DNA of 64,000 nt, taken from positions 62,001-126,000 of the forward strand of contig JAEZJM010000018.1 of assembly GCA_023415775.1 (NCBI GenBank). The letters run 5' to 3'. The translations under genes were made by a program, and so were the position numbers. Numbering within the stretch: position 1 is the first letter of the stretch; each line of letters begins with the position of its first letter. This stretch comes from Bacillota bacterium. GTDB taxonomy: Bacteria; Bacillota; Negativicutes; Sporomusales; UBA7701. Shown piece after piece: positions 1 to 7,368 of the stretch. A model generated the notes under the pieces. The model was not told the DNA's origin and searched no databases. It was given only the letters and a program-made list of their open reading frames with translations.

Positions 1-86
1 AGGTAGCGCGTCCTGTAGGCGTACTCAAGGCGTTCTTCGAGGCGCGGTTCGAGTCTGTTTTCGATTTTTTCGGCCAGTGAAGGCAA
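1..86 (-). CDS. Possible 5' end of a gene leaving the window, unknown
   Basis: Reading leftward, a TTG start preceded by GGAG about nine bases upstream opens a frame that stays open to the window edge. The first residues are charged and alternate Glu, Arg and Leu (SLAEKIENRLEPRLEERLEY), as in a coiled coil. It would diverge from the coat-protein gene on the other strand. Only 28 codons are visible, so no family can be named and the frame may be fortuitous. Confidence 0.3.
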   Translation of the reverse strand, partial: MPSLAEKIENRLEPRLEERLEYAYRTRY

Positions 87-245
87 TTTGCGATCAACTC
101 CCGGTTAAGGGTAACAGATATGTTTTCGCTTCTTGCGACACTATTCCTTTTTACGGCGTATATTTTGGCAATACGGGATGTGGGGACCGGAGGAATGGAA
201 TCGCCTGCGGCGGGGAAACTAGGGAAAACCGAAGGAGGCAAATTG

Positions 246-779
246 ATGACGCTACAGTTGACGCAGAAGGAGCAGCAGTTGCTGCAGGATCAGACGACCC
301 ACGAGAAGGTGTGCATCCAGAAGTACCAGCAGTACGCCGCGAAGGCGGGCGACCCGCAGCTCAAAGAGTTGTTCACGTCGTTCGCCCAGCAGGAGCAGCA
401 GCACCTGGATACGATCAATTCGCTGCTGAACGGCCAGGCGCCGAGCATGAGCCAGCAGGGCCAAAGCCAGCAGGGCCAAAGCCAGCAGAGCCAGGGGCAG
501 CAGGGCCAGCAGGGGATGCAGGCGCAGGCGGGCGGGCAGAGCGGCGCGCCGGCCACTTCGCTGACAGGGTCGGCGCAGGCCAGCCAGGCGGACGCGATGC
601 TGTGCAAGGATATGCTGATGACGGAGAAGTATGTTTCGGGGGCGTACGATACGGCGATCTTCGAGTTTGCGGATGCGAGCGTGCGCCAGACGCTGAACCA
701 TATCCAGAAGGAGGAGCAGCAGCACGGCGAGGGTATCTATAATTACCTGAGCAGCCACGGGATGTATAATACGCAGTGA
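246..779 (+). CDS. CotF-family spore coat protein
   Basis: A 177-residue protein of the spore coat CotF family, ferritin-like helical bundle proteins placed in the coat or on the forespore. Two helical halves can be seen: residues about 5-62, with the acidic/histidine pattern EQQHLDTIN, and 118-165, with KEEQQHGEG. They are joined by a low-complexity Gln/Gly/Ser linker (repeats of GQSQQ) at about 65-100. The start chosen is the ATG at 246, six bases after GGAGG; the frame is open further upstream but without a ribosome site. It is monocistronic, with a hairpin terminator right after the stop. The linker is longer than in typical CotF proteins. Part of its 3' end is copied again near 1330. Confidence 0.85.
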   Translation: MTLQLTQKEQQLLQDQTTHEKVCIQKYQQYAAKAGDPQLKELFTSFAQQEQQHLDTINSLLNGQAPSMSQQGQSQQGQSQQSQGQQGQQGMQAQAGGQSGAPATSLTGSAQASQADAMLCKDMLMTEKYVSGAYDTAIFEFADASVRQTLNHIQKEEQQHGEGIYNYLSSHGMYNTQ

Positions 780-783
780 CGCG

Positions 784-815
784 AAAACCCGGCGGTGTTT
801 TTCCGTCGGGTTTTC
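784..815 (+). terminator. Rho-independent terminator of the coat gene
   Basis: Arms AAAACCCGGCGG and CCGTCGGGTTTT flank a T-rich loop five bases after the coat-protein stop. The hairpin sequence is repeated, with small changes, at about 1394-1425. Confidence 0.75.
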
Positions 816-954
816 TGCCGGGGACGGCCATTCGCCGGCGACGAAAATGTTTCCCATTTTTTCAAACTTTGTTTCCGGGCAAGAGGGCAGTGACGCCGCG
901 CTGTGCAGACGCTGAGCGCATTTTGCCCAGGGTTTGTTTCGGGAGGTGCCGGTG

Positions 955-1311
955 GTGTATCAGTTGATGCGTAAGGTCCATATGTGGGTCGGGCTCGTCC
1001 TGGCCGTGGTATTGCTTGTCGAGGCTGTGACGGGCTTGATATTGGCTGAGCCGGGGTGGTTCGGCGAGGTGAAGCAGAAGCCGCCGGGTATTCAGGCTGC
1101 GCCGCGGGGTACCCAGGGGCAGGCGACGCCGGAGCGGGCGAAGAGCGCTCCGACTATCTACGGTTTGGCGAAGGGGCTTCACCAGGGCAAGGTGGGCAAT
1201 ATCGATCTCGGGTGGGTTGTCGATGTTTCCGCGGTGGGGCTGGTGGTGCTGACGCTGACGGGGGTTTATCTGGCGGTGCCCAGTCTCCGCGCAAGGAGCA
1301 GAAGGCGGTAA
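955..1311 (+). CDS. Small PepSY-type membrane protein
   Basis: About 118 residues with two predicted membrane segments: residues 8-32 (VHMWVGLVLAVVLLVEAVTG) and about 88-108 (VDVSAVGLVVLTLTGVYLAV). The N-terminal RKVHMWVGL signature and the two-helix layout resemble PepSY-associated TM proteins, small inner-membrane proteins linked to redox or peptidase-inhibitor systems. The GTG at 955 is chosen because GGGAGGTG lies six bases upstream; GTG 952 and ATG 967 are alternatives. The protein ends in a basic tail (RARSRRR) a few bases before a truncated copy of the coat gene, so its natural 3' end may have been altered by that rearrangement. The family call is tentative. Confidence 0.6.
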   Translation: MYQLMRKVHMWVGLVLAVVLLVEAVTGLILAEPGWFGEVKQKPPGIQAAPRGTQGQATPERAKSAPTIYGLAKGLHQGKVGNIDLGWVVDVSAVGLVVLTLTGVYLAVPSLRARSRRR

Positions 1312-1327
1312 GGCATGCGGGAGGTAG

Positions 1328-1425
1328 GGCGCAGGGCGCTTCGCCGCTGACATGGTCTGCGCCGGCCAGCCAGGCGGACAATACGCAGTGACGCGAAAAC
1401 CCGGCGGTATTTTTCCGCCGGGTTC
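1328..1425 (+). pseudogene. Scar copy of the coat gene 3' end plus terminator
   Basis: This stretch matches two separate parts of the coat gene joined together: bases about 543-592 (encoding ...TSLTGSAQASQAD) and 768-818 (the final NTQ codons, stop and terminator hairpin). The roughly 175 bases between them are missing. The reading frame is kept across the join (SAPASQADNTQ then TGA). There is no start codon or ribosome site of its own, so it is a remnant of a duplicated and internally deleted coat gene. Confidence 0.7.
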
Positions 1426-1432
1426 GATGTTG

Positions 1433-1750
1433 TCAGTGGCTTTCCATCTTTATACCGTAAAGAACGAGCTTTTTGCGGAAGAGGGTCCGCTCGACTTCGA
1501 GGGTGAGGGCGGCGCCGGCGGCCATGTCGGCGAGGTCGGGATGGCAGTAGATGTCGATGCCGCTGGCGGAGAATTCGAGGTACGGGACTGGGTCGCTGGC
1601 ATCAGGTTTTCCCGGTCGCACGGACGGGCAGGGGATTTCCCTGGGACCGCATCAGCCGAAAGCGGTGGATCTTTGCTCGACGACTGCGATGACCGCGCCG
1701 CCGTTGGCCATGATGTACTCGCGGGCGGCGGGGGTGACGGAAAAATGCAT
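1433..1750 (-). CDS. Putative selenoprotein, CC/Se-motif type, TGA at codon 33 read as Sec
   Basis: An ATG with a perfect GGAGGTG ribosome site opens a frame MHFSVTPAAREYIMANGGAV that meets a single TGA at codon 33 (1652-1654) and then continues in the same frame for 72 codons to a TGA at 1433. The codon after the in-frame TGA is TGC, giving FG-Sec-C-G. The downstream part (PYLEFSASGIDIYCHPDL, then TLEVERTLFRKKLVLYGI) reads like a compact beta-rich domain of the HesB/IscA-like kind. Small proteins with a Cys-Cys or Sec-Cys motif in this setting are known as the CC/Se motif family. A hairpin just after the TGA could act as the SECIS. Full length is 105 residues. Automated gene callers would split or miss it. 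A sequencing error or nonsense mutation is less likely, because both halves fit one domain and the stop is exactly TGA before Cys. Confidence 0.72.
1629..1643 (-). promoter_or_regulatory. SECIS-like hairpin after the in-frame TGA
   Basis: In the mRNA, arms CAGGG and CCCUG enclose a five-base loop (AAAUC). The loop lies about 14-18 bases after the UGA, the region where bacterial SECIS elements bind SelB. The stem is only five pairs, so this is a candidate. Confidence 0.4.
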
Positions 1751-1823
1751 GGTCGGCACCTCCTTCTGTGTTGTATTCCGGTTGCCTGCCCGGCGGCCGG
1801 TTATGGCCGCGGCAATATAATTT

Positions 1824-1850
1824 AAGCCTAAGCACCCGGTGCCTAGGCTT
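1824..1850 (-). terminator. Bidirectional hairpin between two minus-strand genes
   Basis: AAGCCTAAGCACC pairs with GGTGCCTAGGCTT around a CG core. It lies just past the stop of the 87-residue gene and upstream of the selenoprotein ribosome site. A TTT tail is present on the plus side; the minus-side tail is weak (TTAAATT). Confidence 0.5.
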
Positions 1851-1868
1851 TTTACGCGCGAGGAGAGG

Positions 1869-2132
1869 TTAAGCGCCGTAACGCTTCCAGGCTATCTGGC
1901 TGAAGGGAAGGCGGGCCAGGAGGGTGACGATGTCTTTGTCGCCGTAGTAGGTGGGCGAGCCGGTGAGGTCCTGGGCGATGAGGACGACCGGCAGGCCGGG
2001 GAAGTATTTCTGGTACGAGCCGAGGGACCGCTCGGCCGCGGAGGTGTCCTCGCTGTCGATGATACCCCTTTTTACCGCCACCACGGCATAGGTTACGTCT
2101 TTTTCTTTGATAATCGCGCCGTCGAATTCCAT
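1869..2132 (-). CDS. Small hypothetical protein
   Basis: An 87-residue protein starting MEFDGAIIKEKDVTYAVVAV, with an AAAGGTGGGG ribosome site about nine bases upstream. It looks like a compact soluble alpha/beta domain: strand VTYAVVAVKRGII, acidic helix EDTSAAERSLGSYQKYF, strand LPVVLIAQD, then a GDKDIVTLLARL helix. No cysteines, signal peptide or membrane segment. It lies upstream of the selenoprotein gene in the same direction, with a hairpin between them. The family is not recognised. Confidence 0.6.
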   Translation of the reverse strand: MEFDGAIIKEKDVTYAVVAVKRGIIDSEDTSAAERSLGSYQKYFPGLPVVLIAQDLTGSPTYYGDKDIVTLLARLPFSQIAWKRYGA

Positions 2133-2239
2133 AATCACACACCCCACCTTTGTTCTGGTCTTATTTCCGGCGGAGGCGGAACGCGCTGCGGCCCCTCTCC
2201 CCCACCCTGCTGTTTGCTCTTTTATTCCCGATAATACGG

Positions 2240-2271
2240 GTAAAACCCTGCAATTCTTTGCGGGGTTTTAC
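2240..2271 (-). terminator. Terminator after the RiPP precursor gene
   Basis: GTAAAACCCTGCAA and TTGCGGGGTTTTAC form a 14-base stem around a four-base loop, about 75 bases past the precursor stop. A/T flanks on both arms would allow termination in either direction. Confidence 0.6.
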
Positions 2272-2347
2272 TTAATGAGCCATAGGTATTTTGGATACCG
2301 GCCGTGTAGGGGAGTAACTGTATGGGCCGGCAGCGGCAGGGGCGTTT

Positions 2348-2713
2348 TTACGCCATTCTGGTATCATCGAGTTTGAATACGAACGGCGTGGAACTAGGGC
2401 CGGGGCCGCCGCCGGTCATAACGATATCAGACACCGGTCTACCACCGCCGGAGACGTTGTCCAGGTCGGCGTCGCTGAGACTGGCGGGCGGGAGGATGAC
2501 CAGCAGCTCGTCGGGCTGCTGCTGCACGACTTTTATTTTGAAGTTGCTTTTCAGCTGTGCCCCGGGGGCGAGCCGGTCCAGTTCCTTGAGCACCGCCGCC
2601 GTAGGGTCGGTCATCAGTTCGCGGCGGAAATCGTCTTCTTTGATGGCCCGGTACACCAGCGCCGCCTGGAATTCCTGCCAGCCCGGCAGTTTGGGGGGAT
2701 TTCTCTTGGTCAT
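2348..2713 (-). CDS. NHLP-leader RiPP precursor peptide
   Basis: A 121-residue protein with a leader related to the nitrile hydratase alpha subunit (NHLP, nitrile hydratase-like leader peptide). Residues 1-70 are the NHLP-type helices (WQEFQAALVYRAIKEDDFRRELMTDPTAAVLKEL), then the strand region VVQQQPDELLVILPP, then the leader end LSDADLDNVSGGG. The Gly run after LDNVS is the usual double-glycine-type cleavage point for a C39 peptidase-ABC exporter. The predicted core is about 30 residues (RPVSDIVMTGGGPGPSSTP and so on) with Ser and Thr but no Cys, so lanthionine formation is not expected. A strong AAGGAGA site precedes the ATG. No modifying enzyme or exporter is adjacent, so the gene is an orphan here; partners would be elsewhere or trans-acting. 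Confidence 0.8.
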   Translation of the reverse strand: MTKRNPPKLPGWQEFQAALVYRAIKEDDFRRELMTDPTAAVLKELDRLAPGAQLKSNFKIKVVQQQPDELLVILPPASLSDADLDNVSGGGRPVSDIVMTGGGPGPSSTPFVFKLDDTRMA

Positions 2714-2837
2714 TTGCAGTCTCCTTTATATGGGGGGGTTTTGTCTCATGAGGGGGCTTCTTGCTCTATTGACATTATTCGGCAGGATTTTGCCGATACC
2801 TGTTGCCAGGGTATGCAGGGATAATGTTTGTGATGGA

Positions 2838-2866
2838 GATGGGGCCGGCTATTTGCCGGCCCCATC
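2838..2866 (-). terminator. GC-rich hairpin after rsgA
   Basis: GATGGGGCCGGC pairs with GCCGGCCCCATC around TATTT, 17 bases past the rsgA stop. It lacks a clear T run. The flank CTACAGGGTAGGGAAGATGGGG resembles other gene-end elements in this window near 7410 and 8650. Confidence 0.5.
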
Positions 2867-2882
2867 TTCCCTACCCTGTAGC

Positions 2883-3962
2883 TTAGCGCTTATTTTTGTT
2901 TTTCGCGTTGCGCATGAGCTGTTTCATTTCGCCGCGGCTGCCGAACATTCTTTTGATTTTTTCCTGCTCAAGCTGGCGGGAGTTGAGGCCTTCGTAGCCG
3001 ATTTCCCTGCTGAGTTTTTCGTAGCTCAGGAAGCGGTCTGCGGACAGCGTGCCGTCTTCGATGGCCCGCCGCACTTCGCAGCCCGGTTCGCCGCTGTGGG
3101 TGCAGTCGTTGTAGCGGCACCCCGCGGCCAGCGCCGCGATGTCGGCGAAGGATTTGGCGAGGTCGCCGCCGTCGAGCTGGAGCTCGCGCATGCCGGGGGT
3201 GTCGATGACGATGCCGCCGCCGGGCAGCAGGAGCAGCTGGCGGTGGGTGGTGGTGTGCCGGCCTCTGCCGTCGTCGGCGCGGATTTCCCCGGTGGCGAGG
3301 AGATCATGCCCGAGCAGGCGGTTGATGAGCGTGGATTTGCCGACGCCGGACGAGCCGATGAAGGCGATGGTCTTGCCTTCCTGGATATAGGGGAGGATTT
3401 CCCGGTAGCCGCCGTCATCTTTGCCGGAGCATACGACGATATCGGCGCCGACGCTGACGGTGGCGACTTCGGCAAGCCGCGCGGGCAGGTCGCCGCACAG
3501 GTCGGCTTTGGTGAGGACGACGACGGGGGTGGCCATGCTGTCGAGCGCGATGGTGAGGTAGCGCTCGAGGCGGCGCAGGTTAAAGTCGGCATTGAGGGCC
3601 ATGCAGATGAAGACGGTGTCGAGGTTGGCGGCGATTATCTGCGTGGCGGCGACTGTGCCCGCGGCTTTGCGCACGAGCAGGCTCTTGCGCGTGAGGATGT
3701 GGTGGATGATCGCGGCGCCGGCGGAGTCGCCCTGTCTGTCGGTCATGACCCAGTCGCCGACCGCCGGGAAATCCTCGCCACCGACCGCATTATAAGCCAG
3801 CTTGCCGGCAACGGCGGCGGCGTACTCGCCGTGCTCGCCGATGACTTTATACAGGTCGCGGTGCTGCTCGGCGACTCTGGCGATAAACAGACCCTCGTAC
3901 ATAGTGGCTTCCTGGCTGAAGCGCGGGCTTAGTCCGTAGTGGTCAAGATTTATATTGTTCAT
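2883..3962 (-). CDS. rsgA: Ribosome small subunit-dependent GTPase RsgA
   Basis: A circularly permuted GTPase that checks late 30S ribosome maturation. Order seen: N-terminal OB-fold (about 1-75), the G4 motif TKADLCGD, then Walker A GSSGVGKST, the switch region with DTPGMREL, and a C-terminal zinc knuckle (CRYNDCTHSGEPGC). The G4-G1-G3 order is diagnostic. Length is about 359 residues, usual for the family. The ATG at 3962 is chosen because GGAGGA lies directly upstream; a TTG four codons earlier would overlap that site. The C terminus is Lys/Arg-rich (NAKNKNKR), as expected for rRNA contact. The gene is monocistronic, with an inverted repeat upstream and a hairpin downstream. Confidence 0.95.
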   Translation of the reverse strand: MNNINLDHYGLSPRFSQEATMYEGLFIARVAEQHRDLYKVIGEHGEYAAAVAGKLAYNAVGGEDFPAVGDWVMTDRQGDSAGAAIIHHILTRKSLLVRKAAGTVAATQIIAANLDTVFICMALNADFNLRRLERYLTIALDSMATPVVVLTKADLCGDLPARLAEVATVSVGADIVVCSGKDDGGYREILPYIQEGKTIAFIGSSGVGKSTLINRLLGHDLLATGEIRADDGRGRHTTTHRQLLLLPGGGIVIDTPGMRELQLDGGDLAKSFADIAALAAGCRYNDCTHSGEPGCEVRRAIEDGTLSADRFLSYEKLSREIGYEGLNSRQLEQEKIKRMFGSRGEMKQLMRNAKNKNKR

Positions 3963-3993
3963 TTCTTCCTCCAAAAATCGTATTCGCGCTTTT

Positions 3994-4031
3994 GGAGGGA
4001 AAATAGGCTCTAGTTCGTCCGTTTTCCCTCC
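3994..4031. repeat. Inverted repeat upstream of rsgA
   Basis: GGAGGGAAAA (3994-4003) and TTTTCCCTCC (4022-4031) form perfect ten-base arms around 18 bases. It lies 30-70 bases upstream of the rsgA start and could form a leader hairpin in the rsgA transcript. Its function is unknown. Confidence 0.45.
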
Positions 4032-4255
4032 GCGACGAACACAAGCTCCGAATTCAGTATTTTAGACATAGTAAATGCCCCCTTTCACCTGGTATGATAG
4101 ACCGGATACGGCCTGTTGTCAAGGTTTGCCAGGAAATGGGGTAATTTTCGGGGCCTTAACCTGGAGCGGATCAATTCTGTTTTGGGGAATAAAGGGAATA
4201 AACGGGAAAACGAAGAAAGAATTAAGGAACATTTTGTAGTAATGAGGTATTGCTT

Positions 4256-5764
4256 TTGAAAAGTGTCCCTACGATTTTGCTACGCTGGGGTTTTAGCTCC
4301 TGGCTGGCTGCCGGCATTGCCGGTATTATAATAACCCCGGTTATTTATTTGTTCAGTAACGGTTTTGGAGAACAAGGCGAGGCAACGTTTTCTGCGGTTT
4401 CCTGGTTGTTGGCAAATGGTAATCCGTTATATGTGGGCCTGCATTCGGCCGAGCGTTACAGTCTGCAACATGGGCCAATAGTTTATTTTGTTGTCGGCTA
4501 TATTATGAAAGCGTTCGGTCCGGGTTACCTGACAGCGAAGGTTGCCGCTGTCGGCGCTCTGTTGCTTTCGATAGCGTTTTCTTGGCTGCTGTTTAGAACA
4601 CGGCTTTCGAAGCTGGACAGCTTCTGCTTGCTGGGTCTGGAAGCATGGCTTTTTCTGCACTGGCCTTACACATATCTAATCCGCCCGGATGCGTTGATGC
4701 TTTTGTGTGTATCTGCGGGCCTTTATTTTATCGAAACTTCGCAGAAGCGGTTTCAGTTGATCATTGTCATCACCCTACTTTTGGGGTTGATGATAAATCT
4801 TAAAATACACGGCTTTATATATTTTTTGCCGATCTTATACCTTGTGTACAGGCGATTCGGGGCAAGGACCGTTGCCGTTATTGGCGGTCTATCAATATTA
4901 TTGGCGATAGTGCCATTCTTATCGCCACATGTATCGTTGACAAACTATTTTTTATGGCTGTCAAACTCGATTTATCACGGAATAGTGGTCAAGCGTATCG
5001 CCGCCAAGATTTTGCTTGTTGCGGCAATCGTCATTTTGCCTGTTGCGGTCGGGAAATTATGCGGCATTAACTTGCGTTCTTTTTACCTGAGCCACAGGTC
5101 CCTTCTTCTTGTTGTATTTGTCGCCATGGTTTTGCCGTTGATAATAGGCTCAAAAGTAGGCAGCGGCACTAACCACCTAATACCGTTTATTCCCACGTTT
5201 ATGTACTTATATATGCTATTTATCGATTATATCAGGCGAAACCAGGCATCTTGGCAGTCGGCAGCCGTCTCGCCAGGGGCGCGATACTTGAGCGTCGCAC
5301 TGATAACGCTGATTATTGGCGTTGTGACTATCGGCGGCATCAATCCCCAAAAAAGAATGATCGAGAAAATAACGGTTAGCGGCAGGGAGGCAATTATCCA
5401 GGATCTCCGGCGACTGGAGGCTGATTATGCGGGATATACGCTAGCTATCGGCTATGGCGAAAAAGATAATATGCTTTACAGAGATATTACTCCTTTGCCG
5501 GTTTTTCGCGGCAGCCCGTATCTCATCGATATGGTCGCCATAAGCGATATGGCATGCTCGGGCGTAACTATCCCGGCAACTACGGCTGGGAAACTGAACG
5601 ACGGCGAGATAAAGGTCTGGCTTATTCCCCGGGGGGAAAAACCCTTTGCTTATTATTTGTTTGACGGCTCGTTTAGAAATAATTTCTTAAATAACTATCA
5701 AATGGCGGGTAAAACCGAATACTTCGATGTCTGGGTTTACCGCGGCATGGACAGAACCAATTAA
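4256..5764 (+). CDS. GT-C type membrane glycosyltransferase (family 39/83-like)
   Basis: About 502 residues with some ten membrane helices, followed by a soluble C-terminal part (from about 370). The acidic first extracytoplasmic loop after helix 1 (FGEQGEATFSAVSWLL), the RPDALML stretch and the layout fit polyprenyl-phosphate-sugar-dependent glycosyltransferases of the ArnT/PMT type, which move a sugar from a lipid carrier to an acceptor outside the membrane. TTG at 4256 is taken as start with GAGG seven bases upstream; a TTG two codons earlier is possible. It is flanked by genes on the other strand and ends in its own terminator. Its base composition is visibly more A/T-rich than its neighbours, which suggests separate acquisition. 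The acceptor is unknown. Confidence 0.75.
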   Translation: MKSVPTILLRWGFSSWLAAGIAGIIITPVIYLFSNGFGEQGEATFSAVSWLLANGNPLYVGLHSAERYSLQHGPIVYFVVGYIMKAFGPGYLTAKVAAVGALLLSIAFSWLLFRTRLSKLDSFCLLGLEAWLFLHWPYTYLIRPDALMLLCVSAGLYFIETSQKRFQLIIVITLLLGLMINLKIHGFIYFLPILYLVYRRFGARTVAVIGGLSILLAIVPFLSPHVSLTNYFLWLSNSIYHGIVVKRIAAKILLVAAIVILPVAVGKLCGINLRSFYLSHRSLLLVVFVAMVLPLIIGSKVGSGTNHLIPFIPTFMYLYMLFIDYIRRNQASWQSAAVSPGARYLSVALITLIIGVVTIGGINPQKRMIEKITVSGREAIIQDLRRLEADYAGYTLAIGYGEKDNMLYRDITPLPVFRGSPYLIDMVAISDMACSGVTIPATTAGKLNDGEIKVWLIPRGEKPFAYYLFDGSFRNNFLNNYQMAGKTEYFDVWVYRGMDRTN

Positions 5765-5833
5765 ACTCCCATCAGGCAAGTAGCAGATTGGCTCCCTTTG
5801 TTCGTAATTTTTTTCTATTCCCGGCAAACAAAC

Positions 5834-5862
5834 GAATCCCTGCATTCTTCTTGCAGGGATTC
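5834..5862 (+). terminator. Terminator after the glycosyltransferase
   Basis: GAATCCCTGCA and TGCAGGGATTC are perfect arms around TTCTTCT, about 70 bases past the stop, followed by a T-rich stretch (GTCGTTTCC). Confidence 0.6.
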
Positions 5863-5953
5863 GTCGTTTCCAGTTTGATTTTAGGGGCCGGCTTCCGCCA
5901 TAGGGATTTGACGCAGATAGGCTATTTACGGGGCCGGGCTGCGGGAGGGGCCT

Positions 5954-6730
5954 TTATGCGAACAGATAACATGTCATTGATATTGACCCTAAGGTACATG
6001 AGTCATTATAAACCGCTAGCCTGTCAGCGGTGTTTGCCGCCCCCAGAATATAAAGAAGCGGATAAAAGTGCTCTGGGGTGGTGAAGGCCAGTTCGGCGGA
6101 TTCTCCCGCCGACTTATAATTTATTACGTCCCGGTACTGCCTGGCGATTATTTTTTCCTTAATATAGCGATCAAACTCACTTGCCCATGGATGTCCGTCT
6201 TCCATTCCCCAGGTTATTTGGGCGAGGTTGTGGACGACATTGCCGCTGGCGAAGATTAATACCCCTTTTTCACGCAGGCTGGCGATTTCCCGCCCGATCA
6301 GAAAATGGGTGTCCGCACTGGCGTTACGGTCCACGCTAAGCTGGCAGACGGGTATGTCCGCTTCGGGGTACATTTTGTGAAGCACGGACCAGGCGCCGTG
6401 GTCGATTCCCCAGGTATTGTCGATTTGCACGCCGCCACTGATCAGGCTCTTGGTCAAATGGGCCAGTTCGGGCGCGCCGGGGGCGCTGTAAGCCACACGG
6501 TAAAGCTCGTCCGGGAAGCCGTAAAAGTCATAAATTGTCCTGGGGTTCGCCGCATCGGCAATTCTGCTGCCGGCGGTGTACCAATGGGCCGATATGGCCA
6601 AAATAGCTTCCGGTCGGGGGATTTTACGGGCGATCTCTTCCCACCCGCCGGTGAAAGCGTTGTCTTCGATGGCGTTCATCGGCGAGCCGTGCCCGACGAA
6701 TAGCGCCGGCATTGTGGGGGGATAAGCCAT
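5954..6730 (-). CDS. Extradiol ring-cleavage dioxygenase, YgiD/DODA type
   Basis: A 258-residue protein of the class III extradiol dioxygenase family (4,5-DOPA dioxygenase-like). These are soluble enzymes with a 2-His-1-Glu-type metal site. The N-terminal FVGHGSPMNAIEDN, the SAHWYT strand, the IDHGAWSVL segment and FASGNVVHNL are the conserved histidine-bearing blocks. Length matches bacterial YgiD. It starts at ATG 6730, 19 bases past the stop of the DoxX gene, so the two are probably co-transcribed; this pairing is frequent in bacteria and hints at a shared role in handling quinone-like or redox compounds. The physiological substrate cannot be read from sequence, and in an anaerobe an oxygen-dependent reaction may only occur on air exposure. 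Confidence 0.85.
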   Translation of the reverse strand: MAYPPTMPALFVGHGSPMNAIEDNAFTGGWEEIARKIPRPEAILAISAHWYTAGSRIADAANPRTIYDFYGFPDELYRVAYSAPGAPELAHLTKSLISGGVQIDNTWGIDHGAWSVLHKMYPEADIPVCQLSVDRNASADTHFLIGREIASLREKGVLIFASGNVVHNLAQITWGMEDGHPWASEFDRYIKEKIIARQYRDVINYKSAGESAELAFTTPEHFYPLLYILGAANTADRLAVYNDSCTLGSISMTCYLFA

Positions 6731-6748
6731 GATCGATTACCTGCCTAT

Positions 6749-7177
6749 TTAGTCTTTCCCGAAGAATTTGCGGTCGAGGCTATATTTTCCTGCTCCTACT
6801 GCCATGAGGACAATCATAAACAGGGCGTCTTCGGTCGCGGGGGCGGCGGCGAAGAGACCTTTCATGGTAAGCATGACCGACGCACCGACCACGAGGGTGG
6901 CGAAGATCATGAACGCGCCCAGACGGGTGAAGAGGCCCAACCCGATGAGGATTCCGCCCAGGAATTCGGATACGGCGGCGATAAAGCCAAGGAAGACAGG
7001 CATGGTCGTTACTCCCAGGACTTTGAGCAGCGAGCCCACTTCCAGCCACTTCTCCGGCCCGCCGAAGAGCTTCGGCCCGCCGTGAACGACGACGAACATG
7101 AAGCATAGCCCCAACCGGGCGAACAAAAGCGCCTCGTCCTTATAATTTTTAAGACCGGTCATAAACAAATTGTTCAT
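6749..7177 (-). CDS. DoxX family membrane protein
   Basis: A 142-residue protein with four predicted membrane helices: residues about 17-37 (LGLCFMFVVVHGGPKLFG), 55-80, 82-104 and 113-130. The GGPKLFGG motif after helix 1 and GFIAAVSEFLGGILIGLGLFTRLGA are typical of DoxX/YphA-type proteins, which are associated with membrane redox or detoxification complexes. ATG 7177 follows GGAGGAATCGTT. It is the first gene of a likely two-gene unit with the dioxygenase. The upstream 20-150 bases are very A/T-rich, a plausible promoter region. Confidence 0.85.
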   Translation of the reverse strand: MNNLFMTGLKNYKDEALLFARLGLCFMFVVVHGGPKLFGGPEKWLEVGSLLKVLGVTTMPVFLGFIAAVSEFLGGILIGLGLFTRLGAFMIFATLVVGASVMLTMKGLFAAAPATEDALFMIVLMAVGAGKYSLDRKFFGKD

Positions 7178-7368
7178 AACGATTCCTCCGTTTTTGTTGA
7201 TTATATCGTGTAATACGTCGCCGAGCGGAAAGTACGGATATTAATAATTTCTATTAATTTTATTATATAATAATAATTATTATAAGAAAAGATATTTTTG
7301 CAGTTAATAAACGCTAATGATGGTACAAAAAACAAGCCGCCTCTGATGCCCGTTTGGACATTCTCAGG

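Noticed and set aside
1602..1835. Alternative Arg/His-rich minus-strand frame overlapping the selenoprotein gene
   Set aside because: Composition is that of an out-of-frame reading, no ribosome site; the frame with the in-frame TGA has the good start signal and protein-like sequence.
2322..3932. Long plus-strand frame covering the RiPP precursor and rsgA
   Set aside because: Both minus-strand genes are well supported; the plus frame has no domain and spans two unrelated genes.
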